A DNA stretch of 17,714 nt from WJJR01 sp964440935 (GTDB lineage: Bacteria; Zixibacteria; MSB-5A5; WJJR01): positions 1 through 17,714 of the forward strand of contig CAYTTY010000063.1 in the NCBI GenBank assembly GCA_964440935.1. The letters are read 5' to 3'. The position numbers and the translations under genes are program-made. The notes beneath the pieces are model-generated. The model saw only the letters and a list, made by a program, of their open reading frames with translations, made no database searches and was not told the origin of the DNA. Every line of letters starts with the position of its first letter. Positions within the stretch are counted from its first letter, which is position 1. Shown here piece by piece: positions 1-5,562 of this stretch.

Positions 1-156
1 CCGAACAATATCGCAACCAGTCCGGACGATTATGACACAGCCTCGAAAGCGGGGAGCCATTTTGAGCCCAGCCACGCGCGGAAAATGGATTCCCGCTTTC
101 GCGGGAATGACAACACGTCTCAATTTAATCGGAACATTATTCTGACAATTCCTCTA
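1..156. repeat. Partial inverted-repeat element (copy A), left end outside window
   Basis: This stretch ends at 140-156 with the family's right end (TCTGACAATTCCTCTA). Its interior (33-112) matches 14281-14365: both carry CCTCGAAAG, then CCATTTTGAG, then AAATGGATTCCC and a closing GATGACA or AATGACA. A perfect 8-bp hairpin, ATTCCCGC-tttc-GCGGGAAT, lies at 89-108. No open reading frame here looks real. The right end shares its TA with the next element (155-257), so positions 131-180 form a 50-base near-palindrome made of two abutting element ends. Confidence 0.7.
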
Positions 157-257
157 TAGCGATTCTCAGAATAATGTTCCGCCTGAGGCGCACAAGCATT
201 CGCGGGAATGACAACCTTCCTCAATTCAATCAGACCACATTTATGAGAACTGCTCTA
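155..257. repeat. Short terminal-inverted-repeat element (copy B)
   Basis: This is a 103-bp element with TA at both ends. The left end reads TATAGCGATTCTCAGAA and the right end, reverse-complemented, reads TAGAGCAGTTCTCATAA, so the ends are imperfect inverted repeats of the family seen elsewhere in the window. Its right half (about 198-257) is a diverged direct repeat of 101-156 in copy A, sharing TTCGCGGGAATGACAAC and CTCAATT-CAATC. It is too short to encode a transposase and must be non-autonomous if mobile. Confidence 0.65.
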
Positions 258-567
258 TAATTCAAATCCCAGCAGCATGAGAAATGTTGCCGGTTTTTGA
301 GGCCCCGCGCGGTCTCAATGAGAACAGCTTTGTCGGGCCCGCCGGTACGACGAACCAAAGACATACTACCAAAACGTTGTCTTTCCCGAGCACGATCTAG
401 ATCGAGGGAACTATCCCCAATTCACTCCATGGAGCGAGAATTTCAAAATTCCCATGCCCGTATAAGAGTTAAGCCGGGGCACGGATAAGAGTGCTGGCGC
501 GATTCGCGCGATACTGTGGCGCGGGTGAGTACGGTGGTACACAATCAATGGTCCAAGAAGGTACCCG
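258..567. other. Intergenic, no gene recognised
   Basis: I see no credible gene here; the reading frames present are short, arginine-rich and lack ribosome binding sites. The stretch holds a perfect 12-bp palindrome (CGATCTAGATCG, 393-404) and an alternating GC block around 497-510. The promoter of the gene starting at 568 should lie in the last 150 bases, but no clear -35/-10 pair is visible. Confidence 0.5.
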
Positions 568-825
568 ATGAGCACACGACATACTCGCAACCGCAAACAA
601 CGCGCCCTCGCGGCGAAGGCGGACGACGCAGCCGACGCTGTGGCGATCTCTCAACTGCCGTTGCCTCTTCGGTGGATCGTAATTCTGGGCGAACGAGACG
701 GGCTCTCACCCAGTGAAATCGCGCGGCTCGCTGGAATCAGCATTGAAACAGTCCAAGCAATGCTACGCCAGGGACTCGCGCTCGTCCGAGATACGCGGTT
801 ACCTCTTATCGACAGGACGTCATAA
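568..825 (+). CDS. Small sigma-70 region 4-like helix-turn-helix protein
   Basis: This 85-residue protein starts at ATG 568 behind AAGAAGG (555-561). After a basic, Ala-rich N-terminus, residues about 30-75 read like sigma-70 region 4 of ECF type: a hydrophobic helix (LPLPLRWIVIL), then GLSPSEIARLAGISIETVQAMLRQG, broken here as LSPSEIARLAGI and TVQAMLRQG, the recognition helix-turn-helix followed by the usual LALVRD helix. In sigma factors this domain reads the -35 element. Region 2, needed for core binding and -10 melting, is absent and is not encoded upstream, so this is not a complete sigma factor. It could be a DNA-binding regulator or a decay product. It is the first gene of a closely spaced plus-strand run with the membrane peptide (862) and the M48 protease (1065), which suggests a role in envelope regulation; that is inference. 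Confidence 0.65.
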   Translation: MSTRHTRNRKQRALAAKADDAADAVAISQLPLPLRWIVILGERDGLSPSEIARLAGISIETVQAMLRQGLALVRDTRLPLIDRTS

Positions 826-861
826 AGAATCAGAAGCCGCAAGGCGGCAAAGGAGATGAGT

Positions 862-1011
862 ATGCTGTGGACAGTGGCTATGATTTTACTGGTGATGTGG
901 GCACTGGGATTAGTGAGCGGCTACACGATGAGTGGATTTGTTCATGTGTTGCTGGTTGTGGCAGTCGTTGTGGTGCTGGTGCGGCTGATCACCGGACGGC
1001 GCGTGGTGTGA
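862..1011 (+). CDS. lmo0937-type (DUF5670) small membrane protein
   Basis: This 49-residue gene begins at ATG 862, six bases after AGGAG (851-855). An in-frame ATG at 856 is too close to the same ribosome binding site. The product has an aromatic N-terminus (MLWTVAMILLVMWALGL), a short SGYTMSGFVH turn, a second Val/Leu-rich helix and a basic tail ending RLITGRRVV. This pattern, two hydrophobic helices separated by a G-x-x-x-G-G-F-x-H-type turn, is that of the lmo0937 family of small membrane proteins, which has no known biochemical role and is often found among stress genes. It lies 36 bp after the sigma-like gene and 53 bp before the M48 protease gene, all on one strand, so co-transcription is likely. 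Confidence 0.85.
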   Translation: MLWTVAMILLVMWALGLVSGYTMSGFVHVLLVVAVVVVLVRLITGRRVV

Positions 1012-1064
1012 CGGCGGCCGGGATTGGAATCGTTATGGTACCGGTACCTTTATGAGGAGGATGG

Positions 1065-2603
1065 ATGAAGTATACACGTGTATTTAATGCCGCCCTGATG
1101 GGCGGATGGAATCGTCGCGGCAGAACCCGCAGCAAGTCCTGCGCGCGTTCGTACCTACTGTTGTTGCTCCTGGTGTCGCTTGTCAGTGCCACCATGCTGG
1201 GTTGTGCCAGCAATCTTGCGACCGGTGAGCGACATTTCAACCTGATCAGCGAAGCCCAGGAGATTGAGATGGGGCGGGAAGCAGACGGGCAGATCATCGC
1301 CAGTCTCGGCCTCTACCCGGATTCGGCTTTGCAGCGCTATGTGCAGGAGTTGGGCACAACGCTTGCCCAAAACGCGGAACGGCCCACTCTGCCATGGACA
1401 TTTCGTGTCATCGATGACCCGGCGGTCAACGCATTCGCCTTGCCCGGCGGATTCATCTATGTAACGCGTGGACTGATGGCGCATATGATGAACGAGGCGC
1501 AATTGTCGGCTGTTCTCGGACATGAGATCGGCCATGTCACGGCGCAGCACTCCGTCCACCGCATGTCAGAGCAGCAGTTGACCCAGTTGGGTGTCGTGGC
1601 CGGGATGATGATCAAACCCGACCTGCAGAAGTATGGACATTATGTGAATACGGGTCTGGGCCTGCTCTCCCTGAAATTCAGCCGTGACGATGAAAACCAG
1701 GCGGACCAGTTGGGACTTCGCTATATGATGCGCACGGACAAGGACCCTCGAGAAATTATCGAAGTCTTCAAAATGCTCAACCGTGTCACGATCGCGCAGC
1801 CCGGCGCCCGAGTGCCTGAATGGCTGGCCACACATCCGAGTCCCACCAACCGCATCAAGCGTCTCCAACAAGTGCTTGATACGCTTAGTATCGATCCCGG
1901 TACAATGGCGATAAATCAGAACGGTTATTTGCGTTTGCTGGAAGGTCTGGTGTTCGGTCAGGATCCGCGGCAGGGGTTCTTCCGCGATAATCACTATTAT
2001 CACCCCGAGCTGGAGTTCGATTTCTCCTTTCCGGCCGGATGGCAAACCGCCAATCTCAGAGAAGGCGTGATCGGTGTCAGCGACAAACAGGATGCGATTA
2101 TACAGATCACCGTCGCACAGGGACCATCGGCGTCCGAGGCCGCCAGAGCATTCTTCCAGCAGGAAGGGATACAGGGAGAGCGTCAGGAGGATATCGTCAT
2201 CAATGGCCTCAGTGCTGTTTCGGCGCAGTTCCGTGCGCAAGATGGAGAACAATTCCTGCGCGGCCGTGCCGTGTTCGTTGATTTGGAGGGCAGGACTTAT
2301 CAGTTGCTTGGCTACACGACGGAGGAGGTCTGGTCGCGTTATGATGGCATCACCTCGAACTCATTGCGGAGCTTCCGGCGGCTGACCGATCCCGCAGTTC
2401 TGCGGATGCAGCCGATGCGGCTTGAAATCGTCACTGTGACCCAGCGCGTTTCGCTGGTACAACTGGCACGGCAGAATAACTCTGCAATACCGCTTGAGAC
2501 CCTGGCGCTCATCAACCAGTCGGAGGTGGACGTTCAGTTTAACGCTGGCGACCGCGTCAAGATGGTGACCGGAGAAGTGCCCTCTTTGCAGACGGCGCAC
2601 TAG
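1065..2603 (+). CDS. M48-family zinc metalloprotease lipoprotein with C-terminal LysM-like domain
   Basis: This 512-residue protein starts at ATG 1065 behind GAGGAGG (1054-1060). A basic N-region and a Leu-rich segment (31-45) lead to a lipobox ending at Cys47, predicting an outer-membrane or periplasm-facing lipoprotein. The M48 core follows: NAFALPGGFIYVTRGL (122-137), the zinc motif HEIGH (153-157) and the downstream glutamate ligand in SRDDENQAD (Glu210). HPSPTNRI near 257-264 is the usual end of the peptidase domain. A central region of unknown fold follows, and residues about 451-505 resemble a LysM repeat (IVTVTQRVSLVQLARQ...LALINQ...AGDRVKMV). The family includes BepA/YfgC-like enzymes that clear misfolded outer-membrane proteins. 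The LysM-like tail would tether it to peptidoglycan. The family call is firm; the substrate is inferred. Confidence 0.93.
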   Translation: MKYTRVFNAALMGGWNRRGRTRSKSCARSYLLLLLLVSLVSATMLGCASNLATGERHFNLISEAQEIEMGREADGQIIASLGLYPDSALQRYVQELGTTLAQNAERPTLPWTFRVIDDPAVNAFALPGGFIYVTRGLMAHMMNEAQLSAVLGHEIGHVTAQHSVHRMSEQQLTQLGVVAGMMIKPDLQKYGHYVNTGLGLLSLKFSRDDENQADQLGLRYMMRTDKDPREIIEVFKMLNRVTIAQPGARVPEWLATHPSPTNRIKRLQQVLDTLSIDPGTMAINQNGYLRLLEGLVFGQDPRQGFFRDNHYYHPELEFDFSFPAGWQTANLREGVIGVSDKQDAIIQITVAQGPSASEAARAFFQQEGIQGERQEDIVINGLSAVSAQFRAQDGEQFLRGRAVFVDLEGRTYQLLGYTTEEVWSRYDGITSNSLRSFRRLTDPAVLRMQPMRLEIVTVTQRVSLVQLARQNNSAIPLETLALINQSEVDVQFNAGDRVKMVTGEVPSLQTAH

Positions 2604-3013
2604 GTCGTTCAATTTTTCGGAAGGGGATCCACACAGGGAATAGTCCGCAACTGTCCTACACGGAGAGGACAGTTGCGGGCGTCCGGTGGGTTGCGTCCGG
2701 ACCCGTGACTCTTGTGGTATCCGGCGGACGACCTTCTCCAACATCCGGTGTGCAGCCGGGCCGATGGCCCGTGGAGACGGGCGGTTGAGACGCGACGTCA
2801 GACAGATTCTGGGAGTGTGCATGGGCTCTCGCTCTTCGGGATTACGACTACGTTTCAATCGTCCGATGGATGGATATTCAGCTTAGATATAGCGTATATT
2901 TAGTATGAGGTGATCAGAGAAGTAGTGAAGACGAAGACGCTCGGGAGAAGAAGAATCGAGGCCCGGGCTTGTCTTCGAACCAATCCCCAAGCGGGATTAA
3001 GGAGGTTCGGACG
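2604..3013. other. 410-bp intergenic region with consecutive hairpins and an AT-rich promoter-like patch
   Basis: No gene is supported. Three hairpins follow the M48 gene: 2643-2680 (listed separately), GTCCGG/CCGGAC at 2681-2702, and GGGCC-gat-GGCCC at 2758-2770. An abruptly AT-rich patch at 2875-2910 (TATATT at 2895-2900, TAGTAT at 2901-2906) is the likeliest place for the promoter of the beta-barrel gene at 3014, but I see no good -35 element at the right spacing. Confidence 0.45.
2643..2680 (+). terminator. Long perfect-core hairpin after the M48 gene
   Basis: CGCAACTGTCC (2646-2656) pairs perfectly with GGACAGTTGCG (2667-2677) around a 10-base loop. Three further pairs, including one G-U, extend the stem to 14 bp (2643-2680). 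It lies 40 bases past the M48 stop. There is no T-run after it, so it is not a textbook intrinsic terminator. It may protect the mRNA 3' end or be part of a structured RNA. Confidence 0.5.
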
Positions 3014-3523
3014 ATGAGAACAACATTGAAGGTTACAATCTTAGCGGCGGCATTGACATTGGCATTTGCGCCGGTGGCGGCGCTGGCGGACATGGACGAT
3101 CCGGGCAGCAAAGTCGGATTCCGTGGCTGGGGACCGCGTGCGGGTTTGACCTTTAACCCCGACCAGTTTCATTTCGGCGCTCACATGGATTTCGGTAATT
3201 TCGGAAATCATGTGCGTTTTCAGCCGAATCTCGAAATCGGCTTTGGCGACGGCCTGACGATCTTCGCGATTAACGCCGAGGCGGCTTATCGATTCGCTTC
3301 GCGCTGGGACGTTTGGACGCCGTACCTTGGCGGCGGCATCGGCGCCAATGTCGTCAGCGCCGACTCGGGGGAACGGGGAACAGACACCGACTTCGGCGTG
3401 AACATCCTGGGTGGTATCGAGAAGGGACTCGCCAACGGCCATCGCTTCTTCGTCGAGGCGAAACTGGGATTAGCGGATTCACCGGATGTTAAGGGCACGG
3501 TCGGCTGGACATTCTATCACTAG
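3014..3523 (+). CDS. Small outer-membrane beta-barrel protein
   Basis: ATG 3014 is chosen because AAGGAGG (2999-3005) sits eight bases upstream and because a clean signal peptide begins there: MRTTLKVTILAAALTLAFAPVAALA with cleavage after the second ALA, near residue 25. The frame is open 45 bases further upstream, but that extension lacks a ribosome site. The mature part of about 144 residues alternates aromatic/hydrophobic and polar residues in strand-like runs (HFGAHMDFGNF, VRFQPNLEIGFG, AEAAYRF, PYLGGGIGANV, GVNILGGIEKGL, HRFFVEAKLGL) and ends with a strand finishing in an aromatic (VGWTFYH). That is typical of small outer-membrane barrels, probably of eight strands. No specific transport or enzymatic function can be read. 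It lies downstream of the M48 protease and upstream of two more envelope genes. Confidence 0.85.
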   Translation: MRTTLKVTILAAALTLAFAPVAALADMDDPGSKVGFRGWGPRAGLTFNPDQFHFGAHMDFGNFGNHVRFQPNLEIGFGDGLTIFAINAEAAYRFASRWDVWTPYLGGGIGANVVSADSGERGTDTDFGVNILGGIEKGLANGHRFFVEAKLGLADSPDVKGTVGWTFYH

Positions 3524-3584
3524 TAAGGGATGCCTTGGGCCTGCGGCCATCGCTGGAGCGGCTCAGCGCGAAAGGAAGAATCGA

Positions 3585-3800
3585 ATGAAGACGCTTGCAA
3601 TTGCACTGGTCATTTTCGGAATCGGTGCGCTCGGCTACGGGATTTTTGGGTTCTTTGACAGCCGAACGACGATTGAGGTGGGCTCGATGAGCGCATCGAT
3701 CACAGAACACGGGGCCGCTCCGATGGCGGCGATGGTCATCGGGGTGATCAGTCTCGTTGGCGGCCTTGTTCTCCTCTCAAATGAGAGGCGCCGCGCATAA
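3585..3800 (+). CDS. Small two-helix membrane protein (DUF3185-like)
   Basis: This 71-residue product starts at ATG 3585 with AAAGGAAG (3571-3578) upstream. The frame is open back to 3486, but that part overlaps the barrel gene and has no ribosome site. Two hydrophobic helices (about 4-23 and 46-64) flank a short polar segment, DSRTTIEVGSMSASITEHG, and the protein ends in a basic tail, NERRRA. The arrangement helix, beta-like segment with I-x-V-G, second helix with GGLVLL resembles small inner-membrane proteins grouped as DUF3185. The function is unknown. It is 61 bp past the beta-barrel gene and on the same strand, so the two may be co-transcribed. Confidence 0.75.
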   Translation: MKTLAIALVIFGIGALGYGIFGFFDSRTTIEVGSMSASITEHGAAPMAAMVIGVISLVGGLVLLSNERRRA

Positions 3801-4022
3801 AGCACTCATGATGCCGGGTACCCGGAGCGACCGCAATCAAGCGGCCCTGACCTGCGACTTGGTGAAGCATGAAATTCGAATCGCATTGCGAAACCGCAGA
3901 CTCATCGCTAACAGATTTCGGACAATCCGGCTTAGCCGGGAGAAAACAAGCGATTTCGATGGCCCTCCGGGCCAACGGGCAGGGGACGCCGTTCCGTCCC
4001 CGAAAGCAAGAGGATGTGTGTT
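3801..4022 (+). promoter_or_regulatory. Hairpin-rich leader upstream of the glycine-rich lipoprotein gene
   Basis: In this 222-bp gap four inverted repeats occur before the next start codon: CCGGGTACCCGG near 3815-3826, CCGGC-tta-GCCGG (3927-3939), GGCCC-tcc-GGGCC (3961-3973) and GGGGACG-(6)-CGTCCCC (3982-4001). The last ends six bases before the AAGAGG ribosome site (4008-4013), so its folding could affect translation. I compared it by eye with the c-di-GMP (GEMM), SAM and cobalamin aptamer signatures and found no convincing match. It may be a plain structured 5' UTR, a terminator/attenuator, or an undescribed element. Confidence 0.4.
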
Positions 4023-4739
4023 ATGAGAGAAAGTATCTTCACGTTAAGGAAACTCGTTTTGGGCGTCTTGGTCGCGTTCTTCGCGGCGGGCGGTCTGATC
4101 GGCTGTCAGTCGGCGCAGGACGAGGCACTCGCCAAGGAGGCAGCCAATGACAAGACCTCAGGCAACAGCACCACGCCCAGCTCAAACTGGCCGAAGATGG
4201 TGACGATTCCGGAAGGCACCACAATGCTGGTGTCGTTGAACACGTCACTGCGGACCGACCGTGAAAAGACCGGTGACAGCTTCACCGCCCGCTTGAATCA
4301 GGCCGTGCGCGCCGATGGGATGACTGTGCTGCCATCAGGCACCGAAGTTCGTGGTCACCTGGTCAAGGTCGAGGAACCGCACCGCACTTCCGGCAAGGCG
4401 ATGATGACGCTCGCGTTTAATCAGGTCGTGGACCCATCGGGAACGCTGCACTCGATTTTAACCGCGCCCATCATTCTGGTCGGCGAAGGTGACAAGATCA
4501 GCGATGAAGAGAAAGTGGCGGCCGGTGCTGTAATCGGTGGCGTCATTGGCACACTGTCGAGCAGCAAGCAGCGAGCCAAGGGCGCAACGGTAGGCGCGGC
4601 AACAGGCGCGGTGGCCGGTGGCGTGATTGCGCTGGCGACCAAAGGCGCGCAGATCGAGCTCCCTGCGAACCAGCAGTTTGCGTTATATTTGGATGAGTCT
4701 CTAAGGGTATCGGTGACCGAGCTGACTGCGAACAAATAA
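4023..4739 (+). CDS. Glycine-zipper lipoprotein, unknown function
   Basis: The product has 238 residues from ATG 4023. AAGAGG at 4008-4013 is nine bases upstream of this start but directly abuts the alternative ATG at 4014. A basic N-terminus and hydrophobic segment end in a lipobox (GLIGC), giving a lipoprotein. After a Ser/Thr/Asn-rich linker comes a domain with IPEGTTMLVSLNTSLRTD...GDSFTARL, then VLPSGTEVRGHLV. The pattern is that of beta-rich periplasmic domains in which an 'easy to saturate' promise of small side chains alternates, and it weakly recalls the VirB10/TrbI fold. Residues about 165-205 form a glycine zipper (AAGAVIGGVIGTL, GATVGAATGAVAGGVIAL) that could insert into or associate with a membrane. 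It ends with QFALYLDESLRVSV, a beta-like closing segment. Function not recognised. A strong hairpin terminator follows at 4763. Confidence 0.8.
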   Translation: MRESIFTLRKLVLGVLVAFFAAGGLIGCQSAQDEALAKEAANDKTSGNSTTPSSNWPKMVTIPEGTTMLVSLNTSLRTDREKTGDSFTARLNQAVRADGMTVLPSGTEVRGHLVKVEEPHRTSGKAMMTLAFNQVVDPSGTLHSILTAPIILVGEGDKISDEEKVAAGAVIGGVIGTLSSSKQRAKGATVGAATGAVAGGVIALATKGAQIELPANQQFALYLDESLRVSVTELTANK

Positions 4740-4762
4740 GTCGGACGTACGAGGAACGTATC

Positions 4763-4793
4763 AGAGGCGCCGCGGCAGCAACGCGGCGCCTCT
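4763..4793 (+). terminator. Intrinsic-type terminator hairpin
   Basis: AGAGGCGCCGCG (4763-4774) and CGCGGCGCCTCT (4782-4793) pair perfectly over 12 bp around a 7-base loop, followed by a moderately T-rich CGTTCGTT. It sits 24 bases after the lipoprotein stop codon and closes the plus-strand envelope cluster. Confidence 0.8.
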
Positions 4794-4825
4794 CGTTCGT
4801 TGGCCCATGTGACGCTTCGGGCTGT

Positions 4826-5086
4826 TATAGCAATTGTCATAAATCCTTTCCGTTTGGATCGGGGCGCCACGGACCTTTAGGGGTGTGTTGCAAAACCTGC
4901 TGACTATCATCACCTCAGACTGGGGAGGGCGAGGCTCCCGCCGAGCCGCCGTGTGGAACATGCCGTTGCGGCTCGCCGGGAGGCTCGCCCTCCCGAAGGC
5001 TCTGATTCTCGGCGGGTTCTTCAACACGCCCCTTTAGGCCCGTGGCACCCAAATACAAACGGAAAATACTTCTGACAATCGCTCTA
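4826..5086. repeat. Long palindromic repeat element R1 with about 75-bp terminal inverted repeats
   Basis: The element runs from TATAGCAATTGTCATAA to the inverse end TTCTGACAATCGCTCTA, with TA at both edges. The outer ~75 bp of each end are inverted repeats, roughly three-quarters identical, including TTTCCGTTTG, GTGCCACGG-like and GGGG(T/C)GTGTTG blocks. Inside is a second, tighter hairpin: arms 4923-4949 and 4968-4994 (27 bp, two mismatches, 18-base loop). The central ~120 bases are identical to 17532-17651 apart from the flanks, so the two copies share a recent origin. It encodes no transposase; the apparent open frames in it are by-products of the palindrome. It ends 31 bases from the truncated GIY-YIG remnant. 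Confidence 0.9.
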
Positions 5087-5116
5087 CAATGGATCGCCCA
5101 GGGGGGGACGGAAGCG

Positions 5117-5179
5117 GTCGTTCGTGATGCCGACATACCGTCGACCGATCGTTCCACGAAGAACGTAAAGCGTGATTAT
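5117..5179 (-). pseudogene. 5' remnant of a second GIY-YIG nuclease gene
   Basis: Read on the minus strand from 5179, the codons give IITLYVLRGTIGRRYVGITND, which in two parts (IITLYVLRGT and IGRRYVGITND) matches 16 of the first 21 residues of the intact GIY-YIG protein encoded at 5532-5215. The start position is ATA rather than ATG, and the similarity stops after the Asn-Asp. The reading frame then continues into unrelated sequence and stops inside repeat R1. About half of the conserved codons differ only at synonymous positions, so this is a homologue that diverged as a working gene, not a fresh duplication. It begins 11 bases past a copy of the tmRNA CCA end, as the intact gene begins 7 bases past the real one. 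Confidence 0.82.
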
Positions 5180-5188
5180 TACTTGCGT

Positions 5189-5214
5189 ATTGGTGGAGGC
5201 GGGGGGGAATCGAA
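5189..5214 (-). repeat. Copy of the tmRNA 3' end (T-loop to CCA), candidate attachment site
   Basis: The plus strand reads ATTGGTGGAGGCGGGGGG, one extra G, then AATCGAA. It matches 5538-5562 except for that G. On the minus strand this is the T-loop, the 3' T-stem strand, the acceptor strand and CCA of ssrA, plus two bases beyond. Sequence on the far side (5215 onward) is unrelated to tmRNA, so it is a partial copy rather than a second tRNA-like gene. It touches the stop codon of the GIY-YIG gene (5215-5217). Confidence 0.85.
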
Positions 5215-5532
5215 TCATCCAGAGGCTGACAAGCGCGCCGGAGGCGCGCAAGCCCCCGTAGGGCGCAGCTTTACCCGCCTTGGGCGGGCCCCTGTCCGGG
5301 GAAAGTGCTCATCGAGCCATTTACGGCCTTGGCCCGATTTTAGAAATTTCTCGCGTGAACGCGCCTGCTTGTGATCGGCGAAATCTTCGGTGTGGATGAC
5401 CCGAAAATTACGCAGGAGCCGATGCACCGACTTGTCCGTCGATCGATGTTCACTCAATCGACGGTCCAAGTCGTTGGTGATCCCAACGTATCGCCGACCA
5501 GTCGTTCCGAGCAAGACGTACACCGTCACCAT
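5215..5532 (-). CDS. Small GIY-YIG family endonuclease downstream of tmRNA
   Basis: The product has 105 residues. Residues 1-78 are a single GIY-YIG domain: VYV (4-6) replaces GIY, YVG (15-17) replaces YIG, then the conserved GITNDLDRRLSEHR helix (Arg24/25, His29) and REKFLKSGQGRKWLDE, with Glu61 as the expected metal-binding glutamate. The size and motifs match the UPF0213/YhbQ-like single-domain nucleases. Residues 80-105 (Pro/Arg/Ala-rich) are translated from two GC-rich hairpins (5233-5249, 5274-5288) and do not look like a domain. The ATG lies seven bases after the tmRNA CCA, with no Shine-Dalgarno sequence visible in that gap. The TGA stop abuts a copy of the tmRNA 3' end. The likely activity is DNA cleavage. 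The context suggests a selfish or site-specific role at ssrA, which is inference. Confidence 0.88.
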   Translation of the reverse strand: MVTVYVLLGTTGRRYVGITNDLDRRLSEHRSTDKSVHRLLRNFRVIHTEDFADHKQARSREKFLKSGQGRKWLDEHFPRTGARPRRVKLRPTGACAPPARLSASG

Positions 5533-5537
5533 CTTTG

Positions 5538-5562
5538 ATTGGTGGAGGCGGGGGGAATCGAA
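5538..5562 (-). repeat. tmRNA 3' end, partner of the direct repeat at 5189-5214
   Basis: This is the genuine ssrA copy of the repeat, covering the T-loop through the CCA end and two flanking bases. With 5189-5214 it brackets a unit of about 349 bp that holds nothing but the GIY-YIG gene. Confidence 0.85.

Noticed and set aside
297..488. 63-codon Arg-rich frame near the window start
   Set aside because: It begins at a non-ATG codon without a ribosome site and has no conserved features visible.
3801..4022. c-di-GMP (GEMM) riboswitch upstream of the lipoprotein gene
   Set aside because: Hairpins and a GGGGACGC stretch recalled the motif, but the conserved aptamer loops and tetraloop/receptor pattern are not there.
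4761..5027. Minus-strand open frame rich in Arg/Pro inside repeat R1, with a near-identical frame at 17420-17662
   Set aside because: Both frames are readings of the palindromic repeat core. The peptide similarity comes from the DNA repeat, there is no ribosome site, and the frame ends differ between copies.
5189..5214. Possible second tmRNA or tRNA gene
   Set aside because: Only the T-loop to CCA portion is present; no 5' T-stem strand, acceptor partner or body exists beside it.
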